This document shows positions 40,861 to 53,300 of a stretch of 64,000 bases of DNA, in pieces. Every line of letters begins with the position of its first letter. Position 1 is the stretch's first letter. Made by a program: the position numbers and the translations under genes. Under the pieces are notes generated by a model, which was not told the origin of the DNA, did not search any database, and worked only from the letters and a program-made list of their open reading frames with translations. The DNA comes from Bolinopsis microptera (lineage: Eukaryota > Ctenophora > Tentaculata > Lobata > Bolinopsidae): assembly GCF_026151205.1 (NCBI RefSeq), contig NC_087073.1, positions 14,031,837-14,095,836 of the forward strand. Reading direction: 5' to 3'.

Positions 40861-42666
40861 AACCAAGCAATTATACATTTTGGCACCATTTTGGCACCAT
40901 TTCCCTTAAACCATCCAAAAAAAATTGACCACTCAGTTCAAATCATTGTCAATATATATTAGAAGTGTCCGGCCACACTCACTGTGATAGACAACATTTT
41001 TCACAACTTTCTGGAACCTTCTGGATAACAGTATCTAGTAAATCTTCAATGACGGTGATAGAATTTCAGAAATACTTCAAGAATTTAAAAAGTGATAGTT
41101 TGATGGGTTCTACTTCTAGAGCCTCATCAGTGAATTATAGTTCTCACTTGTAATTTTCATAATGGTGATTGGTGACCATTATCGTAGATATTTGTTTTTC
41201 AGCGGTGTAATGTCAGTGTTTTTGCTGGGGTTTCAACAGTGTTCTAACTTGCTTCTTAAGATTGCACTGAATAGGATTAGCATCAAACATGGTGATCTGA
41301 CAATGTAGTGTCCAACTTTTGATAGATGTGGGGCGTCCTTGAGCAGTTATTTGAGATGAGTACAGCAAGATCTCTGACTGTTTTAGTTTGTTGAATTGTT
41401 TTCTCATGTAGCTGAACAGTAAGTCTTCATTTGTACAGTATAAGTCCTCATCTGTACAGTAAGTCCTCATTTGAGAAAGGGAGTTTTCTCAGAAGCAGGA
41501 TTTTTGAGCTTGCAGTTGATCTTTCGAAATTCATTTCATTAAGCTGCATTTTTCATGGCTCTGAAGTCTGAAGGTCTATTCCATTGCGACAAATGTGCCA
41601 GTCAGACTTGATCCATCAGTTTTAAAGAGTGATAATTGTTGCCGTTATAACAATATCTGTTAATATGTGCTATGACTCATGCAAATTACACCATTTAGTT
41701 TAGGTTAACTCAAAGTTGAAATGAAAATTGGCACCATGATCTTTGAGTCGACGTTACAATTATTGACTTCACGTTGAGTGACGTTACAATGATTGAGTGA
41801 AGTCACGTGCCATCATACCATCTACATGGCATCTACTGCCGCTAAACCCTGTTATTTCAGTCATGGCACTGCAACTGCAACTGCGGTCAAGTAGGAAAGA
41901 TTATTCGAAAGTTGACAATATTAGAAATAGCTTCTTACTTGACAGTATTTGATTGAAATTTGAAATACCGTGTTCATTATTACTCAATTCTAAGTATAAA
42001 TGATACATACCGAACAGCTGCATGATATGTCATTATTTAAACGATTATAATGATTGTGAATCGTGTCCAGGGTCCAATTTGGAAGTTCAATCGCCAATGT
42101 GACTAAAAAGTAAACATGTTTGTTAAATTGTTACATACAGTGATCTATGGGTTAATTCAATGGACCCATATCATACTTTCAATGGCCCACAAGTGGCAAC
42201 CCTCTAAGGAGATGATTCTGGGGAAATCGATGGGAAAATGAGGGGGGAAGAGTGACAGGTCGAATGAGGAGGATTAAATTGGTTTGTATATTGACTATTG
42301 TTAAGGGTGTCTAACCTTATAACTGGAAAATTACCATAATTGTTGAAATTTACTGCATATTGTTTGAATAGTTTTGTTACACTCTTGTCCCGCTTATATT
42401 ATACATGATTTAGCACAGTCGACTGTCGAGCAATAGCACATCATTTGATGGGGGCATGCTGCACGAGAATTGAGAAGCCGTACAAATTGAGTAAATTTGG
42501 CACACAGTAAAAAAAGGCTTGTCTGGTACTCTGGTAACAAAAGTTTAGAATATCCAAAAACAATTATTACATAATTTATGCAGCCAACGTCTGACATGTG
42601 TCGAAATGATACGATACTCATTAGTCATTTACAATTCATGTATTTTATTTAACATACATGTCATAA
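40861..42666. other. Intergenic, no gene recognised
   Basis: 1.8 kb. A short repeat TGTACAGTAAGTCCTCAT occurs about three times near 41415-41475. Otherwise nothing. Confidence 0.5.
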
Positions 42667-43025
42667 GGGGCCATCTACTAAGGACGTCCGGCAAATAGGG
42701 AGGGGGGTGGTTTTGGAATTTCGGACAAATCCGGACAGGGGGGTGGTTTCTGAAAATCCGGAAATTTTGGCAGAATTATAACGAAAAAGTTCCATTTATT
42801 TTGACTCTGACACTAATTACTCTGTAAGTTTAGATCCCTGTATTTTGAACGAGTACTTAAATGTATAACTGTGCTAAACTTGTTCGAAACTAAATGTATT
42901 ATTGTCTATTTTAAGCAACTACACATTTTATTAACAATGAATTTGAGTTGGTTTTATTTGTACTCTTAAAAGAAGCTGGAAATCCGGACGTCCGGGGGAA
43001 GGGGGTGTTCTGAGTAGATGGCCCC
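42667..43025. mobile_element. MITE with GGGGCCATCTACT termini
   Basis: 359 bp. Perfect 13-bp ends GGGGCCATCTACT / AGTAGATGGCCCC, then a subterminal GGACGTCCGG on both sides and GGGGGTGGTTTT-type repeats. No coding capacity; target duplication not clear. Confidence 0.8.
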
Positions 43026-44167
43026 TGCAGTAGTAAGTGACATTAGCTGCCATGATTCAGAGTTCCATATTAACTATTCTTGAAGTCCCTATTTCGGAAT
43101 TAGTTTGGTTTTGATGAAATGCCAGTTGAATTGCAGAGTGGCTGGATCCTTTCCATACCTGTAAAAGCTCCGCATGTGAGTTGCGCGCAACAACAAACTC
43201 CGCGCGCGGCGGCAATATCATAGTATTATATCATGCATATCACGTACCAGCTAGCTAGACGAGTGGCGCGCCGCATGGAAACTTGGTTGGAAGACACTTT
43301 TGCTGCGGAATTTATCTTCGCGTCTTCCTGTCGAGCGTCTGCTATGGTCAGTAGTTCAAAATTTAGGCTACAGATATACGGAATCGGATTAGATTATCAT
43401 GTAATGGAATGCGTTCCACACGTAAGATTTACTCCTCTATTTCTTTGATGATTTACAATTTCATAGGAAGTGGGAAGCAAATTGCCAGCCGGAAGAGCGT
43501 AAGCCTTTTAAAAGCTAAAATACGGCGCGTTAGGTAGAAATGTTTTAACATCGTTACATTGTCGGGTGATCACAAATAAAAGGGGGATTTTTTAAACTTG
43601 TTTTTTACAAACACTATATAATTTGTAACTATAGCACAATATTATATCGATCAACACAGAACTGGATGCACGAAAAATTAAAACTGACAAGAATGCCAAT
43701 TATTCAATTTCCCGGCAGTAAATATACATATAATTTTTTGTTGCTGGGTAAGGTCTAGACACTAAACAAACATGATATTATCGAGCTTACTTTCGAGGAA
43801 TATAGAAAACCAATTTAGGAATCCTTAAATATAGACAAGGGCTAATATTTGATATTAAACGTTCCATTCCTCTAATAAAATACTTGCTACTCGTATGTCC
43901 AATAAATTACTCATAAATAATACGTCTAATAAAGCTACCAGTGTAATAATTAACATGACGGGCAATTCAAGGAAAACTGTTAGTTGACAATAAATACTTT
44001 GTTAGTAAATATATTGCCTGAAACATCAATTAAAAATGATCTTGAATCCGTAGTAAAAAGGTTAAAAATCCCGAACAAATATAACTACAGGTCTGTGGAC
44101 TAGCACTAAATGTAACCTATCAGTAAAGATGTCCCTCTGAACCAATGGTAACCCCGGAAAAATGAGC
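43026..44167. other. 3' flank of the receptor-kinase gene
   Basis: AT-rich. A GC-rich patch lies near 43180-43215 (GCGCGCGGCGG). It should hold the 3' UTR of the minus-strand gene, but I see no clear polyadenylation signal. Confidence 0.4.
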
Positions 44168-44317
44168 CTAGAAAGATGTGTCCTGAGTGCGTCCGCCGCA
44201 GAGCGCATCCAGCGCAACAGGATCGCGCAGGAGCCGGTGAATGCAGTGCGCTGTGAGACGCTGTGAGGGTACCGCTTTCCATGCCAGCTGAACCAACCAA
44301 CACAACTTCTTAAGCTC
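44168..44317 (-). CDS. Receptor-kinase terminal exon
   Basis: 49 codons plus TAG. ELKKLCWLVQLAWKAVPSQR then LTAHCIHRLL. Aligns without gaps to the end of type II receptors (MLCETIEECWDHDAEARL then SAGC). A short tail ends GGRTQDTSF. Confidence 0.78.
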   Translation of the reverse strand, partial: ELKKLCWLVQLAWKAVPSQRLTAHCIHRLLRDPVALDALCGGRTQDTSF

Positions 44318-47300
44318 CTGACAAGATTGTTAGTGTTAACTACGATATATATTAGTATTAGATATATAAGTTATATTGCAGGGAGAGTATTTAACGAAGA
44401 GGAGATATGTTGACAGATGCTGAGGTTTTAAACTCCCGCACTGTTCTTCACAACCAAACATTGCCGCCAGTCCTTCTGTTAACAACACACAACACAACGT
44501 CCCAACATTTTAACTCTCAAAACCTTTGAAAACAAAGACGCGACTAGTACAGGAGGGGGTGGGTGAGGAGCGGTGTTAGCGCACCCAGCAACCCCGTCCC
44601 AGACATTACAACACTCCTAATACACATGGGACATAACATGTTGCACACTGCTAACAAATTCCCTCTTTTTATTGGCCGCTCAATCACGTGTCTTTCCCCT
44701 CAACATACACAAAACATGAATAATTTGTCTGTCATCAAGTTTAAATAACATTTAACAGGACATGAGAGACCTTCATATTCGTGGATGTAAGCTATGTCGC
44801 CTGCAATACTTTCTGAAGTAACGACACACTATTTTACATGGCAGAAAAAATCTCGACATAGCCTGTCCTTTGCGTATCAACGCCCAACTTAATGTTACCA
44901 ATATAATACTGCTATATATACGAGCGACTAAATTTGAGAGTGTAGTTACTAGTTACGACGCGTATAATGATTTCTTCAAAGGACTTCATTACAATTGGTC
45001 CTTTATAAATAGTATAGGATCAGAGACCAGTTACCGTGATGGTATTACATGTGAAGTAGTGATGAGAGCTGAGCCTCGTACCGTGGCCCTGGTTCAATGT
45101 GTACAGATTATAGAGTCAGTATAAAAACTATTGTACCATTGACAATCCCCTCCCCCTCCCCCTCCCCCTCCCCCTCCCCCTCCCCCTCCCCCTCCCCCTC
45201 CCCCTCCCCCTCCCCCTCCCCCTCCCCCTCCCCCTCCCCCTCCCCCTCCCCCTCCCCCTCCCCCTCCCCCTCCCCCTCCCCCTCCCCTCCTTCTATAAAC
45301 ATTTCAAGGGAGATGGCACCCCCAGTGTAACTCACATAACACAGACAATATAGAATAATATACGATGAGGTTGATATTATGATGATACTGGGTACACCCA
45401 CACTGGAGATCAATTATTTGGGAAATGGGACACGGGGACACACTAATAATCTTATTTACCGTGGAGGACGCTAAACAACTGAATACAATGAAATTAACCC
45501 ATATATCATTGATAGACACAGACTTATTGACGCTGACATGGTGACTATGCTGCTACCCTTAATATATGCTATATCATTGGCTAGCCGATATTATGATAAC
45601 ACATGGCAGTACTTATTATATAGTATATATTGTAGTGAATATAGTCGACCTTGGCATTTTGATTGTCAGTAATTTATCTCATTGGAGGCCTTTAGTCTTT
45701 ATCTGTTATTATATTTATTACATTTATTTACTAAGCTAGGTTATGTTCCAAGCAGAGCAAGGATCACGAATTAAACTTGCATGGCACGTGACGCGATTGT
45801 TATCGTGAATAGCTGTGGCTCAAATCCAGTAACCATGAAATTATCACGACAAGTGGCCTCCTGTTGAGAGCAAATTTAACATGGAATAAATGGAATAAAG
45901 TTCGGCTACAAAGAAATAAATGTGTATTTGGGCAACTCGGCAGGGCGCTACATGTAGCGAATATGTTACCTCTCATGCCTCAGCTAAAAATACGCTTAGC
46001 AAGTAGATTGATTTTTAAAAACAGTTCGGACAGCTATTATACATCACATACAATATGCATTTTATTAATATTATAGCCGCACACTCCGCCTACTTAGCCT
46101 TACTTTACAACATGTTAGACATTTTGGAAACTAACGAGTTTCCCAGATCATTTCTTTTCCGGCCGATCCCCGTGAGAAATTATTCTTTAAAGATATTCTA
46201 TTTTTAAAACACATAAATCCAGTAAATATTAGAAGAAAGTTACTGTCCGCAGAAGAGTACGTGCTAGTACTCCGGAATCCAAGGAAAGATGTTCAATGAC
46301 CATGACCGATAATGACGCAAACTGTACATTCCCTGCTATTCCGCGGAACTAACTAACGCCCCGAGTAACTGTAATTTGCACTTTTTATCCTACAAATCTG
46401 ATTCCGTTCCAGAAATCTTAACTTACAGTAGCTCTCTCAGTACACTAGACACTAGATTTGTTCGGTAAAGAGAGGGAGACATAAAGGAAGGTAGCCGGGC
46501 TATACCGGAAGAAGAATGTTCACAATGTCGGTCACTGTGTGGAGCATCACGGAGTCTTACTTACACTCGCCCAGTATATATATGACAGATAATACGAGCA
46601 TATAATATACTGGCCAGCGCCAGGTTACATCACTGATAATATTAGGGAGGTGACACATTGTCCGGCTACACTCACCAAGTCACACCCTCATTTCATTAGT
46701 GCACACTCAGCACGGCTCACGTGATCCACACGTGATCCCGTCATATGAGATCATATGAGCGCGCTGTGTAATCGCAGATAAGGTGAAAATTGAGTGTAAC
46801 CATTTAGTTAGTGTACCGATTAGCGGACCAATTAGCACGACATCCAATGTAACAATTAGTTCCACAATTAGAGTGACAGATGAGAGCGCTAATGAGTGAC
46901 AGACGTGGGGGCGGGAGGAGGGAGCTATATGTGCTAGAATGTACAGTGCCCGCTTGATAATGTAGCTGAGTTGTTTAACATGCACGCAACGAAACCGGAC
47001 ATTAGGGTTTTTAAAGTTGGGTTAGATTACAGCGGCCTTGCTGCGTCCTTTGAGGGAATTAACCTGCACCGTCGAGGCGGGGTGAGCGCTAACACTGGCC
47101 ACATCGTAAACAATAAACATTTACTGGACAAAATACACATCTCACATATATATATATAAACACGACACACCAGTACAGTCTTAAGAGTCTTATTATTATA
47201 AACTGGAGATTATAGTGCCGTTGAATTAGAGGGGTTTGAAGTATACTTACAGGGTGTTGAAGCCAGACGGCGTGGAGAGTAGGTCTGGTATCTGGAACGA

Positions 47301-50300
47301 TCTCCGACATGTCCCCCAGTGTAGGATGAGATCCTACGTATTGCTCGTAGGGTAGACTGAACGGCAGTGCTCCACCTGGGAGAACAAGGGTCATTAGTTA
47401 ATTATGTTAATTATGTTAATTACCCTGAAACTAAGATTACTGAACCTGTTTAATTCCTATAACTAATCCAAATTTTGCCGGCAATAAGTTGGTCCGAAAT
47501 TACATGGTCAATGTAACTGTATTTTCTGTAGGTATGACATTTTGGAATTTAACTGGGTAGGTTCCAAGGTGGGTTTTCAGAAATTAGGTACTTTTAAGTA
47601 CAAGTCATGTAACTATACTTGTAAATTATACTGTATAAGAATGTTTTAAGCCAGTGTCACGGCTCTGAACTATAACGCTAAACACCCCTCTAGACTATGT
47701 CATTTACAGGACGCTTTACAAGATGCGTCTAGCCTTTTGTTCACAAATTAGCTCCGCCTGAAATAACTTTTTACCTTGTTTCATAAGTTCACGACTATAA
47801 ACCTTAAATTATAGACCAATTTAAACTGGTCTCGGGTCAGATGAACTCAACAATATATCCTACACGACACAACAAAACATGCCATTGTCTTATAATGGTC
47901 GTTTTAAATTGAACCTGTTATTTTAATAAGCTAATGGGTTTGATAAAGTTATATTAATTTGATAATTGCCCGTCATTTGTATTAAACTTTTCAATGTGGT
48001 CTGAGGTCTCAAAGTGAAGTAGACTACGCTACATTTATTGTGTAGAGAAGAGTCAGTTCAACCTTAGTGTATACTGCAGAGCACAGTGAAACCCAGGACA
48101 AGCATAAAATATGTAGTCCGTCAAAGGTATTTCCAGTTAGAAAGACAGTTTGTCAGCAAATTCAACCACTAGTCCTGCATTTGTCTGCGTTTATCGTTCA
48201 CCTGATTTATTCTGTAATTCATGAATCAGACATTTAATGTCTATTATAGGATTCAGGGTAGCGAATGAACTTCTGAAGGCTCTACGATAATCGATACGTT
48301 GGATTCAAAGCAATTGCTGCCAGCAAGCGTTTACCTTTCAAAAGCAAGCAGAGTTATAATGGATGGGAAACTTCAAGTTATCCCTGGCCTCAGGATCGTA
48401 ATCGTTTCTCGCGAACAGATAGATTGTAAACAATTGTAATAAATGTAAGTAGGCAGATTAGCAAGCTTGATACCCATTTTGAACTTAATGACCCGAACCA
48501 ATAGATTATCATATGGCACGTGTCGCTCTCAGCATTCCAGAGCTCAGCCTCCAAATGACAGAATAATATGTAATGGAGTAATAGTTTCTATCAAGAGCTA
48601 CTTAGTTAGAACAAAAGTAGCAAACATCCTTAGACTTGAAGACTGTTGCTTTCATTTATAAAGTCCCTCTAGTTAGGGAAAACAATTTGCCTTCTTCCCT
48701 CGGAGATGTTTGAAACTGTAAACACGAGTTCCAGGTATAGTCATATGACCCTAGGTAGTACAGTAGCCCTGCATATCCTCCAAATCATTTTATAAAACCC
48801 GGTTAGGTTTTAATATGATGAGCTCAATGGATATAATCGCCAGAAATTACGGGAGATTACCAATTGGGCTGTCTAATGTTTCAGGTTACAAAACTAAGTC
48901 TACGTTTATATCTTGGGTTTGGGGTGACCTTTGATAATACTCGGATACTAATTTAGTCGACCATAATGGGGGGAATTCTTCAAAAACTGTTAAAGATTGT
49001 GTCGTCTGCCAACGAGACGGCTATTAGTTAATGCGCGGGTTTCACCCCATCTTCCTAAGTGGATACAAAGTGTTGTTTCCCAGACCCTTACCCAGACCTG
49101 ATAGTCGGAGGGAGGTCTCGTCTCCCCACTCTTGAAAATATCATTATATTGGAACTGTCGGAGTACCCGCCACCTCGCATTAACTCAATCCAGTGAAACA
49201 GATAAAAGCCTTTTAGTATACATGGGACTTTGGATATCTGCCAGATCTTTACCTAGGAAGCAGTACCCGACATCAGAGCAAAGCGTATGTACGGACTGGC
49301 CGATGACACATATTCGCGGTAGTTTTGCGATGTGAGCTAATGTAATAGCTCAGGTAATTACACTATCCAATAGGTCATAATCATATCCAATATCTACTTT
49401 TCTGGTGAAAGAGAAGCCAAAAACAAAAGATATGAGCTAACAAAGAAGCGAGTGTGCCTGTGTCTCCATTACGTCGTGTACAGGCTGTGGTGAATACTCT
49501 TATCTCCCACAATTACCACTTCAGGAACGTTTACCATACCATTCATATTGTCTTGGTCGATCCAATCTCGCCTTCGTCTAGAAGCACTGCATTAATCTTT
49601 ACACTTACTAATACAATAATTAGTTCTATAAATGCTTCCACTGTGCTTCTCCTCAGCTGCCCCTCAGCTTTCATGAGGTCATAATTTCAGTCCGCCAGTC
49701 ATCACACTTTAGCTGTGAAAATTATGTCTGGATAATGTCACAGAGTAACGTGACAGGGTGGCGTACTAAGGATTCTCTTATATCTCGCAAATAATTTTTA
49801 AGAACATAGTAATTGTCCTTCTTCTGCGGTAATGACAAGTAATGGACTGATCTCCCGACAAAAAATTAACAGATCATGGTTTCACAGCTGGTCAGGCACG
49901 TGCCCGAGAAGAAAAGAAAAGTTGCAGTTTTATTCTCGCCCAAGCTAAGACATGCAGCTCGCATTGTGATGGTTTCTAGTGAGGGCGGAGGTTTTAGATT
50001 TCAGGATAAACTTGGTAGGTATGTAAGCTTAATGTTTCGTACTGGTCGGTCTCGACGTTTTCCGCACAGCCCGTATTTATATTCTTTCATTACCGTATAT
50101 TTAAAGGCGATGACATTGAATTACATGGCTTTTATATAAGCCCTGAAGAACAGAAATCATCGAAAAGAAGAGCTTTGAGAGGTAGAAATTAGAGGAATTT
50201 TTAAAAACTCAGGGTTGGAAGGGCTGGTTTTTAATTTGATTCTAAATAATATCACGATCGTCCGACACGCAAAGATCGCTTGAATTTTACCCTACCTTTG

Positions 50301-53300
50301 AAACACTCACCCTTCCAAAGGAATGTTGGACAATTTTCAAATTTCGCGTTGTAAAATTTCGGCGCTTGATTAAGGAAGAGGGAGAAAGCAGCTCACGTAA
50401 ATGCCTGCCGACAAGGCCGGAGAGCGCCACTCTTCCAACATCTGACAGAGAAAGGAGGCCTCAGACACACCTACCTTACCAGCAGTATGTGGACTGAAGC
50501 CCGACAAGAGCGCACGTTATGTTGTCGTGACAGGCACCAGTAGACGTGCAGTTCGGTCCACGTTTACTGTACACTCTGAGACAGAGAGTCATCTTTCAGA
50601 CTAGATATTATCAGAGCTAGATTACACTCTCAGAGCAGAGCTAGACGTTACACTTCTCATAGCAGAGCTAGACGTTACACTTGTCATAGCTAGACGTTAC
50701 AATTCTCATAGCTAGACGTTACACTTCACAAAGCTAGACGTTACACTTCTCAGAGCTAGACGTTACACTTCTCAGAACTAAACGTTACACTTCTCATAGC
50801 TAGACGTTACACTTCACAAAGCTAGACGTTACACTTCACAAAGCTAGACGTTACACTTCTCAGAACTAAACGTTACACTTCTCAGAACTAAACGTTACAC
50901 TTCTCAGAGCTAGACGTTACACTTCTCAGAGCTAGACGTTACACTTCACAAAGCTAGACGTTACACTTCTCAGAGCTAGACGTTACACTTCTCAGAACTA
51001 AACGTTACACTTCACAAAGCTAGACGTTACACTTCTCAGAACTAAACGTTACACTTCTCAGAGCTAGACGTTACACTTCTAAGAACTAGACGTTACACTT
51101 CTCAGAGCTAGACGTTACACTTCACAGAGCTAGACGTTACACTTCTCAGAGCTAGACGTTACACTTCTCAGAACTAAACGTTACACTTCTCATAGCTAGA
51201 CGTTACACTTCACAGAGCTAGACGTTACACTTCTCAGAGCTAAACGTTACACTTCTCAGAGCTAAACGTTACACTTCTCAGAACTAAACGTTACACTTCT
51301 CAGAACTAAACGTTACACTTCTCAGAACTAAACGTTACACTTCTCAGAACTAGACGTTACACTTCACAAAGCTAGACGTTACACTTCTCAGAGCTAGACG
51401 TTACACTTCTCAGAGCTAGACGTTACACTTCTCAGAACTAGACGTTACACTTCACAAAGCTAGACGTTACACTTCACAGAGCTAAACGTTACACTTCTCA
51501 GAGCTAGACGTTACACTTCTCAGAGCAGAGCTAGACGTTACACTTCTCATAGCTAGACGTTACACTTCTCAGAGCTAGACGTTACACTTCTCAGAGCAGA
51601 GCTAGACGTTACACTTCTCAGAACTAAACGTTACACTTCTCAGAGCTAAACGTTACACTTCTCATAGCTAGACGTTACACTTCTCATAGCTAGACGTTAC
51701 ACTTCTCATAGCTAGACGTTACACTTCTCATAGCTAGACGTTACACTTCTCATAGCTAGACGTTACACTTCACAAAGCTAGACGTTACACTTCTCATAGC
51801 TAGACGTTACACTTCTCATAGCTAGACGTTACACTTCTCAGAACTAAACGTTACACTTCTCAGAACTAGACGTTACACTTCTCAGAACTAAACGTTACAC
51901 TTCTCAGAACTAGACGTTACACTTCTCAGAACTAAACGTTACACTTCTCAGAACTAGACGTTACACTTCTCAGAACTAAACGTTACACTTCTCAGAACTA
52001 AACGTTACACTTCTCATAGCTAGACGTTACACTTCTCAGAACTAAACGTTACACTTCTCAGAACTAGACGTTACACTTCTCATAGCTAGACGTTACACTT
52101 CTCAGAACTAAACGTTACACTTCTCAGAACTAGACGTTACACTTCTCAGAACTAAACGTTACACTTCTCAGAACTAGACGTTACACTTCTCAGAACTAAA
52201 CGTTACACTTCTCAGAACTAAACGTTACACTTCTCATAGCTAGACGTTACACTTCTCAGAACTAAACGTTACACTTCTCAGAACTAGACGTTACACTTCT
52301 CATAGCTAGACGTTACACTTCTCATAGCTAGACGTTACACTTCTCAGAACTAGACGTTACACTTCTCAGAACTAAACGTTACACTTCTCAGAACTAGACG
52401 TTACACTTCTCAGAACTAAACGTTACACTTCTCAGAACTAAACGTTACACTTCTCATAGCTAGACGTTACACTTCTCATAGCTAGACGTTACACTTCTCA
52501 TAGCTAGACGTTACACTTCTCAGAACTAGACGTTACACTTCTCAGAACTAAACGTTACACTTCTCAGAACTAGACGTTACACTTCTCAGAACTAAACGTT
52601 ACACTTCTCAGAACTAAACGTTACACTTCTCATAGCTAGACGTTACACTTCTCAGAACTAGACGTTACACTTCTCAGAACTAAACGTTACACTTCTCAGA
52701 GCACACAGAGAGCTACTACTAGACTGCACAGCTATCTCGAGTGTACAACATGAGACGTGTGGCTGGATGCTAAACTGATGTGTGGCTGGTTACTGGCACA
52801 ACGTCTACCATTTTTCTTTTGTCTACTGTTATTTAGCACAGGCTCTCACCGACCGCGCTCAGACTACAAAATTTAACCGAGGCAGGAATTTACATTATGT
52901 GAATTTGTTCGAGTGGCAAGGGGTAATTATGTCGGTCTTGTGAGAGAATGAATGAAAGAATTTAGGACAGGCAGGCCAGATATAATGTTACTGTCTGGAC
53001 TTGGGCTAAGATACTGATTTATTCAGAGCACGTGGAGACACCAGAATTATCCTGATTTTCACAATCAGTTCAAAATCACAAAAGATCAGAAATAATATTC
53101 TCATTTTGTAAAGGATCTTTAGAACCGACACAAGATCTGCCTGGTCTGCTTGGTCTGTCGTAACTGTGAACAAAAGTTGTAGATCTGGGAATGACTGATA
53201 AGACTTACTGTCATAATTATGATGACCTGCGATTCAATGCTCTATTATTAGAGGAAATTAAATCTTGTTCCTGGTATAAGACGAGTTGGAATAGTGGCTA

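Noticed and set aside
45097-45413. Ser-Pro and Glu-Gly repeat frames
   Set aside because: These are artefacts of the (CCCCCT)n microsatellite.
49876-50139. 87-codon frame with a basic start (EKKRKVAVLF)
   Set aside because: No recognisable family; it sits antisense in a kinase intron.
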